Shown here: positions 57,942 through 64,000 of the stretch, piece after piece
Layout: each line of letters starts with the position of its first letter
Numbering within the stretch: position 1 is the stretch's first letter
From: Adiantum capillus-veneris
Lineage: Eukaryota > Streptophyta > Polypodiopsida > Polypodiales > Pteridaceae
Direction: 5' to 3'
Assembly (NCBI GenBank): GCA_014529385.2
Contig: CM043942.1
Coordinates: forward strand, 34,203,969 to 34,267,968
Length of the DNA: 64,000 bases
Made by a program: the position numbers and the translations under genes
Notes under the pieces: generated by a model
Told to the model about the DNA's origin: nothing
Databases searched by the model: none
Seen by the model: the letters and a program-made list of their open reading frames with translations, nothing else

Positions 57942-59372
57942 CTACCCTACACCTAACTGCTTGCGAAAATGCGCAAAGCTCTCTGAGGGAAGTCCTTTTG
58001 TAAGTAGATCAGCAGGATTTTCTGTGGTGTGAACTTTGACAAGCTGAAGTTGCTTATCCTCGAGCATTTCCCTGATGAAATGATACTTCACATCCACATG
58101 CTTTGTCTTTGAGTGATAAACTGGATTGCGAGCCAATTGTATAGCACTTTGACTATCACAATATAACACAGGCATCTCTTCTTTGATTCCCAGATCTGTT
58201 ACTAGTCGATTAAGCCAAATTGATTCTTTGCATGCCTCTGATGCTGCAACATATTCAGCCTCTGTAGTAGACTGAGTAACACAATCTTCTAATCTAGAAC
58301 GCCATGATACTTCTCCACCAGCCAATGTAAAGACATACCCTGACATAGACCTTCGGTTGTCTAAGTCACCTGCATAATCTGAGTTTGTAAAACCCTTTAC
58401 ACTTAGCTCCTGACTCCCATAGCATATACGCATACTCTTTGTAGCTTTCAGGTATCTCAATATTCCTTTCACTGCCTCCCAATGTTTCTTGCCTGGGTTT
58501 GACATGTATTGACTTAGTACTCCCATTGCAAATTCAATGTCTGGGCGAGTAGCAATCATTGCATACATCAAACTACCCACTGCAGACGCATATGGAATCT
58601 TATCCATTTCAGCCTGTTCTTCCTCAGACACAGGACTATCTTGTTTGCTAAGTTTCATATATGGTGGAAATGGAACACTCACTGCCTTTCCCTTCTCCAT
58701 ATTGAAAGGTTGCAAAACCTTGTCAATATACTCAGTTTGAGATAACCAAATCAACTTCTTTGATCTGTCTCTCTCAATGCGCATACCAAGTATATGACTT
58801 GCCTCACCCATGTCTTTCATGTCAAACGATTTTTCCATCTTTGACTTCAAAGCTGAAATTTCTTCCAAGTGCTTGCCAGCAATCAACATGTCATCCACAT
58901 ACAAAATAAGGATCAGCCAACTGCCATCCTTAGCCTTCTTTGTATATAGACAGTGATCAAACTCACTATGTTTGTAGCCTTGAGAAAGCATAAACTTGTG
59001 GAATTTATGGTACCATGCCCTCGGTGATTGTTTTAAGCCATAAAGACTCTTTAACAACTGGCATACCCAATCTTCCTTGCCTTTCTCAACAAACCCTTCT
59101 GGCTGCTGCATGTAAATTTCCACATCTAAATCACCATGCAAGAACGCTGTCTTGACATCCATTTGGTGCAACACCAAATCTAATATGGCAACCAATGCAA
59201 GAAAGCATCTCAATGTAGTCATATTGACCACCGGAGAGAAGACTTCATCAAAGTCAATGCCTTGTTCTTGCTTAAAGCCCTTGGCAACAAGCCTTGCTTT
59301 GTCCTTTGGCTGACTATCATGAGCGGTGATCTTATACCTGTAAACCCATTTACAAGGAAAAGCCTTTTTGCC
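57942..59372 (-). pseudogene. C2 reverse transcriptase and RNase H, open from 59231
   Basis: 429 codons are open from an internal Met at 59231. RT motifs MDVKTAFLHGDLDVEIYM, QSPRAWYHKF and LYVDDMLIAGK; RNase H motifs GFTNSDYAGD, TEAEYVAAS, YCDSQSAIQLARNPVYHSK and DVKYHFI. GFTNSD replaces the usual GFTDSD acidic residue (C1 keeps D), which probably damages RNase H. The upstream part 59372-59232 is in frame after the TAG at 59373 apart from a lost connection; this is the downstream end of a polyprotein. Confidence 0.85.
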
Positions 59373-60946
59373 CTATGGTAATTCAACTAGCTTCCATGTC
59401 TTGTTTTTATGCAGAGCTGTCATCTCTGACTGCATGGCCAATTGCCAATTCCCGAAGTCCTTAATTTGCACTGCTTCCTTGTAACATGAAGGCTCATTGC
59501 AATCAGTCAACATGACATAGTTCATAGATGGAACAAACCTATCAGGAGGTCGTGTGACACGTCCAGATCTAAGCACAATAGGTGGCTCAGCCTCAGCCAC
59601 AACTTGTGGTTCCACTCTATCCTGTCCTTGCTCCTCTTGAGCCCTGACATTTTGTCTTGCACGTGCAGGTCCATCTTCTTGGAAGACAACTCTTCTAATC
59701 TCCTCAACCCTCTCTTGTTTAGAATGATATTTGGATTCATTAAAGTGAACATCATTGCTGCGGAAAACCTTTCTGGATTCGGGATCCCAAAGTCTGTACC
59801 CCATCTCACCAAAATTACCATAGCCTAGAAAGATTCACTTTCTACTCTTTGGCTCAAGTTTGTTCCTAAATTCCTTTGGAACGTGAGTATATGCCTCACA
59901 GCCAAGACTCTGAGATGCTTGTATGAGGGCATTTTGCCTGACCATACCATCTCTGGCACTGAATCCTCTTGCAAAACCTTGCTAGGAGATCTATTTACAA
60001 GATGAACAGCTGTTGATACAGCTTCAGCCCAAAACTTATTTGGCAGCTGTGCATTAGACAACATACTTCTGACCTTCTCTTGTATGGTCCTATTCATCCT
60101 CTCAGCAACACCATTTTGAGGAGGATTGTAAGGAGTAGTAAGTTCACGTTTTATACCTTTTGACTCACAAAAGTCCTGAAAGGCCTTTGAAACATACTCT
60201 CCACCATTGTGAGTGCGTAAGCATTTAAGCTTCTTGCCACGCTGATTCTCCACAAGTGTCACAAATGTTTTGAAAACACTAAACGCTTCATCCTTGTGCT
60301 TGAGAAAGTAAACCCATACTTTCCTCGAGTAATCATCTATAAATGTCATAAAGTAAGAAGCTCCCCCTAGAGATAGGTTAGGCATAGGTCCACACAAATC
60401 ACTATAAACAAGTGCCAACTGTGTATCTCTTCTACTGCTTCTATGCTTATGTGGCTGCTGTGTTTGCTTACCATACAGACAATGTTCACAGAATTCAAAA
60501 TCATTAAATGAAAAGCCAGGCAAATAACCAAAACGAGACAAGATTTCCATTCCCTTCCTGGACATATGTCCTAACCGGCTATGCCACAAAGAAACGTTCG
60601 GTTGCTCGGTTACATTGATTACATTTTTAGAGACATTTGATACATAAATCATGTAAAGTCCTCCAGACTTTACTCCATGTGCTACTGTCATAGAACCCTT
60701 GGATATCTTCCACATGTTCTGTCCAAAAGTGGTGACGTAGCCAGCATCATCAAGTAAACCTGTGCTTATCAAGCTCTTTGTAATTGCGGGAACATGTCTC
60801 ACATTCTTCAGCGTGAAAGAAGAGCCATTCTGAAACGTCAATTGAACATCTCCAACACCTAAGATCTCACATGTCTGCCCATTGCCTAGCCGAACATGAT
60901 CTTTAGTGGTCACATAAGAGGTAAACCACTCCTTGTTTGGAGACAC
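59373..60946 (-). pseudogene. C2 protease end and integrase
   Basis: Starts in the protease region (SPNKEWFTSYV), then HSRLGHMSRKG...CEHCLYGKQ, FIDDYSRKVWVYFLKHKDEAF, LRTHNGGEYV and PPQNGVAERMNRTI. The second catalytic Asp is His in LRTHNGGEY, where C1 has LRTDNGREY. A frameshift near 59890 joins to the C-terminal part GYRLWDPESRKVF and so on. TAG at 59373 is shared with C1. Confidence 0.82.
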
Positions 60947-61921
60947 ATGAAGTGATGCCCCTGAGTCTATAATTCAGTCACTTAGTGCATTTCCATCAGA
61001 TGCTGTAAGAAGAGCTGAGTCCACTGTATTCTTCAAGAAGTAGATGTCTCCTGACACTAGACTGTCATCCTCTGCAATAGTGTTTGTCACATTTATTTCT
61101 TGAATCTTCACTGAGGACTTGTTCTTCTCACCATGGTCTTCAGCTTTCTCTTTGCCTTTTTCCGCTTTCCATTCTCTGCAGTCTCTTTTCATGTGACCCT
61201 TCTTGCCACAATGGTAGCATTCTATGTCACTCTTGCCTTTAGCACTGCGGGACTTGCTACGAGACTGATTCCTCTTTCCACCTTTGTACTTTTCTTTGGT
61301 CCTTCCCCTGACAACTAAGGCTGTTCCTTTGCCTTTGTACATTGTCTTTCTATTGGTTTCTTCAGTAAGCAGACTTCCTTCTACACCTGCTATGTTCAAA
61401 CCATCTGGAGGTGCAGAATTACTCAAAGCTGTGCGAAAAGTGTCCCAACTCTCCGGCAATGTGATCAACAGGAACATAGCTCTAACAGGTTGATCAAACT
61501 TGACACCTTGAGCTGACAATTGACTATAGATTGTGTTGAATTCATTCAGATGATTGGACATAGGTGTCCCTTCTTTCATCTTCAAGTCAACAAGCTTCTT
61601 AAGCCAGTATACCTGTGAAGCTACACTCTGCTTCTCATAAAGATCACTCAGCTTTAACCATGCTTGATAAGCCGACATCTCTTCTGCTACCTTGAAGTAA
61701 ACGCTTTCTGCCAAAGTCAGCATAATGGTAGAAAGTGCCAATTCATCCATTTCGCTCCATTCATCTTCGTCCATATCTTCTAGTTTTATCCCCTTGAGCT
61801 TTATAGGTTTTATCTGCTTCTTTTGTACCAACATGTGCCAAATCTGCTTCTTTCACAATGGGAAATTGGTTCCATCTAGCTTCTTGATATTGTAAAGAGC
61901 AGTGTTCTGTGATCTAGCCAT
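60947..61921 (-). pseudogene. C2 gag and protease start
   Basis: ATG at 61921, a TGA at about 61846 replacing the Trp codon of FPLWKK (TGG in C1), then 287 open codons with LKKLVDLKMKEGTPMSNH, LPESWDTFRTALS and the knuckle CYHCGKKGHMKRDC. It ends at a TGA at 60974 replacing the Trp of the DWIIDSG protease motif. Confidence 0.85.
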
Positions 61922-62960
61922 AGCTACGCTTCACAGTAGTTTACTTTCCTGGGAAAATTTTGACAGAGTTTCTCTTGTAAACTGACCTCTGAACCAATAT
62001 CAACCTGTCAAATGAACCAAGAAAGCTTCAGATTCTGCAAAAATTTTGGCAGAGTCTCCTTTGTAAAATGGCTCTAGTGTACTAAAAACAGACCAAAAAA
62101 CAGCTCAAAAAACACTGTCTCTCTGACACTGTAAGCTGCGGGTAAACCTGTCCTGCACCTGTAATGTCTCTCACTGTCCTATAAGCATAGACTGTGACAA
62201 TGCCTCAACGGCACTAAAGCAAAGATGCAATCCCAACTGTCAAACTCACAGTCAATACATCCTAGCTGCCTATCTAAGGGTGCTCGAGGGATCACTCCAA
62301 GACCTGTATCACCGAAAGGATCTCAACATTCGAGAATCCCCCAGCTCAATAAAAACTCACTCGACCCTCAATAAAGGCTGCAGTAAATCTGACAGTACAT
62401 AGACTTCCCACAAAGTCATACATCCACAAATTTCCCACTATATGCTGTAACCGCTGTGGCAGTTGTTTGCTGCGTGACTCACAGCCAGCAAACCCTCAAC
62501 AAACAAACATCATCTCTGACAATACATCCCATGTGGAAGTACCTGCAATGTCAAGATGAAATCTAGAATATCAAGCGGCAAACACAAGCTACCTGATGAA
62601 CTAGTGGATGTCGCCTACAGTCTGTGTGTAGACACGCCCGTGTCGTATGTGACACGCCTCCAAGAACTGTAAACCGTCCTTCGATGTGTAGACAGCCACA
62701 AATCAACACTCTAGGAGTGTCGATATCCTCAGCACCTGTAGTTGTAGGCCGAAAACCCCAAATTTGCAGAGTCGGATCTGCACCCATCGAGACCACGTAG
62801 TCAAAAATGGCATGCGCAGACCTTTGTCGAAGCTGAACGGTGGTCGAGATGACCTTTGTCGAAGCCGAACGGTGGGGCCGTGTCTTCGCCTGTCGAATTT
62901 CACTCCAATCTGAGCTGGTGACTCTAGCCTCCTGCAGTGCTGCCCTGAGCCTCGATCTGA
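61922..62960 (-). other. C2 leader
   Basis: Untranslated leader, matching the C1 leader apart from substitutions and a small local duplication near 62840-62875 (CGAAGC-GAACGGTG). No coding content supported. Confidence 0.6.
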
Positions 62961-62972
62961 GCTCTGATACTA
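62961..62972 (-). other. C2 primer-binding site
   Basis: TAGTATCAGAGC on the minus strand, one transition away from the perfect tRNA-iMet complement TGGTATCAGAGC of C1. Confidence 0.85.
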
Positions 62973-62974
62973 GT

Positions 62975-63166
62975 TGAAGGAGTACGAGCGGAAGTGCGAA
63001 CCGAGAGAGAGTGCGAGAAGAAGAGCACGACGATATGGTGAACTCGCTCTACTGTAATGTGTAGATCATAGTGAGTTCTTATTAGGTTTTTACAAAAGAA
63101 TATGTGTACATACCTTGAGGCCCGCCCACTTACCTGGGCGACCACATTGGGCTTTATACCCCAACA
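62975..63166 (-). mobile_element. C2 5' LTR
   Basis: 192 bp, with the same ends as the 3' copy and only scattered substitutions. Confidence 0.9.
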
Positions 63167-64000
63167 GGATGCTTGACGGTTTTGTTCCTCACGGTGGTTA
63201 GCGAGATGCCTCGCGGGTAGTGGGATGCCTCGCAGTTAGCGAGATGGGAAGGTTGCGCAATTTGCGGTTAGCGAATAAATCCTTTGCAAAGGCTCTGTTG
63301 GTTAGACAGAGAAAGTCCGCGGGTAGCGAAAAAATCATGAGAAATTGAAAAAGTTGTTTTTGTTGAATAATAGGGTTGCCTTCATTAGCATTGTTTGAAT
63401 TGTTTTGGTATTGTCTAAAGGGCTGTATAAAAGAACCTGTGTTTGGAATTAATTAAGGAACAGTGTTTGTATATGTAAAACAGTGTGGAAAAAAGTGTGT
63501 GTGGGGGGTGGAAAGTGGGGACTGGCTCAGGTTGCCAGTCAAGGATGGGTGGTCTCGATTAGTTGAGTACTTTTCACTTTGTCTCAATTAGTTAGAGATT
63601 TATCCCATGTCATATTTTTGATTTAAGGATGGCGGCCGTGCCTCTTAAATGCGGGGAAAAAGGCGTTGTTTTTGGATCCTTAATATGTGAAAGGGATTTC
63701 TCCTCTTATAATGTAAGATCTAAAATCCATAAAACCTTTAACCTCATCGACCTGGCTTGGAGCGTAGGGTCTTGTAACTACGAACACAATAGGTGGAAGT
63801 CTTCTTCTCTTTCGTTGCTCGTATCCTTGCTTCGCATTATCGGAGTAGGGTGTCGTCAACGGATTTAGAGGATAAAGAAGTCTATCTTTCAAGTCGCCCC
63901 AATCTTTTAGGATGGGGACCTTACAGTTCGTATAAGAGCCTAGGTTAAAAAGATTTAGTTGGCTACTTCAAGCTTCCTCATGTGTATGGTTTTCTATACC
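63167..64000. other. Unassigned right flank
   Basis: 63175-63330 contains degenerate repeats of GCCTCGCGGGTAGCGAGATG, also present left of C2 at 57590-57672, so C2 split one repeat-bearing segment. 63330-64000 has no LTR edge or recognised protein. The open frame 63629-63868 has no family that I know and no upstream signal; I do not call it a gene. Confidence 0.4.

Larger units (their letters stand above)
57673..63166 (-). mobile_element. C2, complete Ty1/copia retrotransposon, same family as C1
   Basis: 5.5 kb, LTRs 57673-57864 and 62975-63166 (192 bp each), primer site with one mismatch (62961-62972), polypurine tract at 57865. It is nearly identical in sequence to C1 but lacks the 950-bp duplication. 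The RT/RNase H part is fully open. Stops and one frameshift remain in gag, protease and integrase. Confidence 0.92.

Noticed and set aside
63629-63868. Open frame of 79 codons near the right edge
   Set aside because: No homology that I recognise, no promoter or splice evidence, and length within chance expectation.

Overview
This window looks like repeat-dominated nuclear DNA of a land plant. The evidence is plant-type Ty1/copia and chromodomain Ty3/gypsy elements primed by initiator tRNA-Met, long CT/GT microsatellites, GT-AG introns, and a plant-type FCP1-like phosphatase (motif LDLNGLL). A seed-free plant such as a fern is my guess, not something the sequence proves. I see no tRNA, rRNA, CRISPR array or bacterial-style operon.

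Layout. 1-6819: an LTR retroelement on the minus strand running off the left edge (decayed reading frame with a zinc knuckle, long T-rich leader, GGCGCC-type primer site, 5' LTR). 6820-9050: no gene seen. 9051-27180: the most unusual part, a cluster of three gene families. T is a transposase-like protein on the plus strand (T1 9.05-11.27 kb, T2 14.21-18.46 kb). P is an FCP1/HAD phosphatase-like protein on the minus strand, convergent with each T (P1 12.70-13.38 kb, P2 18.70-19.85 kb). M is a coiled-coil protein with a RING-like zinc motif on the minus strand (M1 20.03-23.82 kb, M2 24.1-27.2 kb). Introns and spacers of these genes are filled with palindrome-rich tandem repeats, and each gene set keeps its own repeat vocabulary (CACTT/AAGTG words or GCTAA/TTAGC words). 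27180-30109: no gene seen.

30110-56316: nested retrotransposons. G1 (gypsy, minus) is split by the complete gypsy element G2 (plus, 35752-44178, target duplication CGTAG) and abuts the copia deletion derivative C3 (44797-47681). G3 (gypsy fragment, minus) is split by the complete copia element C1 (minus, 49527-56004, target duplication TTTTG). 56317-57672: a TATA-box segment with a short, internally duplicated reading frame. 57673-63166: a second complete copia element, C2, of the same family as C1. 63167-64000: unassigned.

Two themes cross these borders. First, most genes are broken but still legible, and the in-frame stops are strongly biased to TAG (about 18 TAG, 9 TGA, 4 TAA by my hand count). 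Recent tandem duplications show the likely cause: copies differ mostly by C/T transitions, and in C1 six of nine differences fall in CHG trinucleotides, the plant methylation context; CAG in one copy is TAG in the other. Second, the T-P pairing occurs twice in the same convergent arrangement and the second unit also carries M genes. This may be a large mobile element or locally duplicated cassette. That grouping is inference; the individual homologies between T1 and T2, and between M1 and M2, are visible in the sequence.
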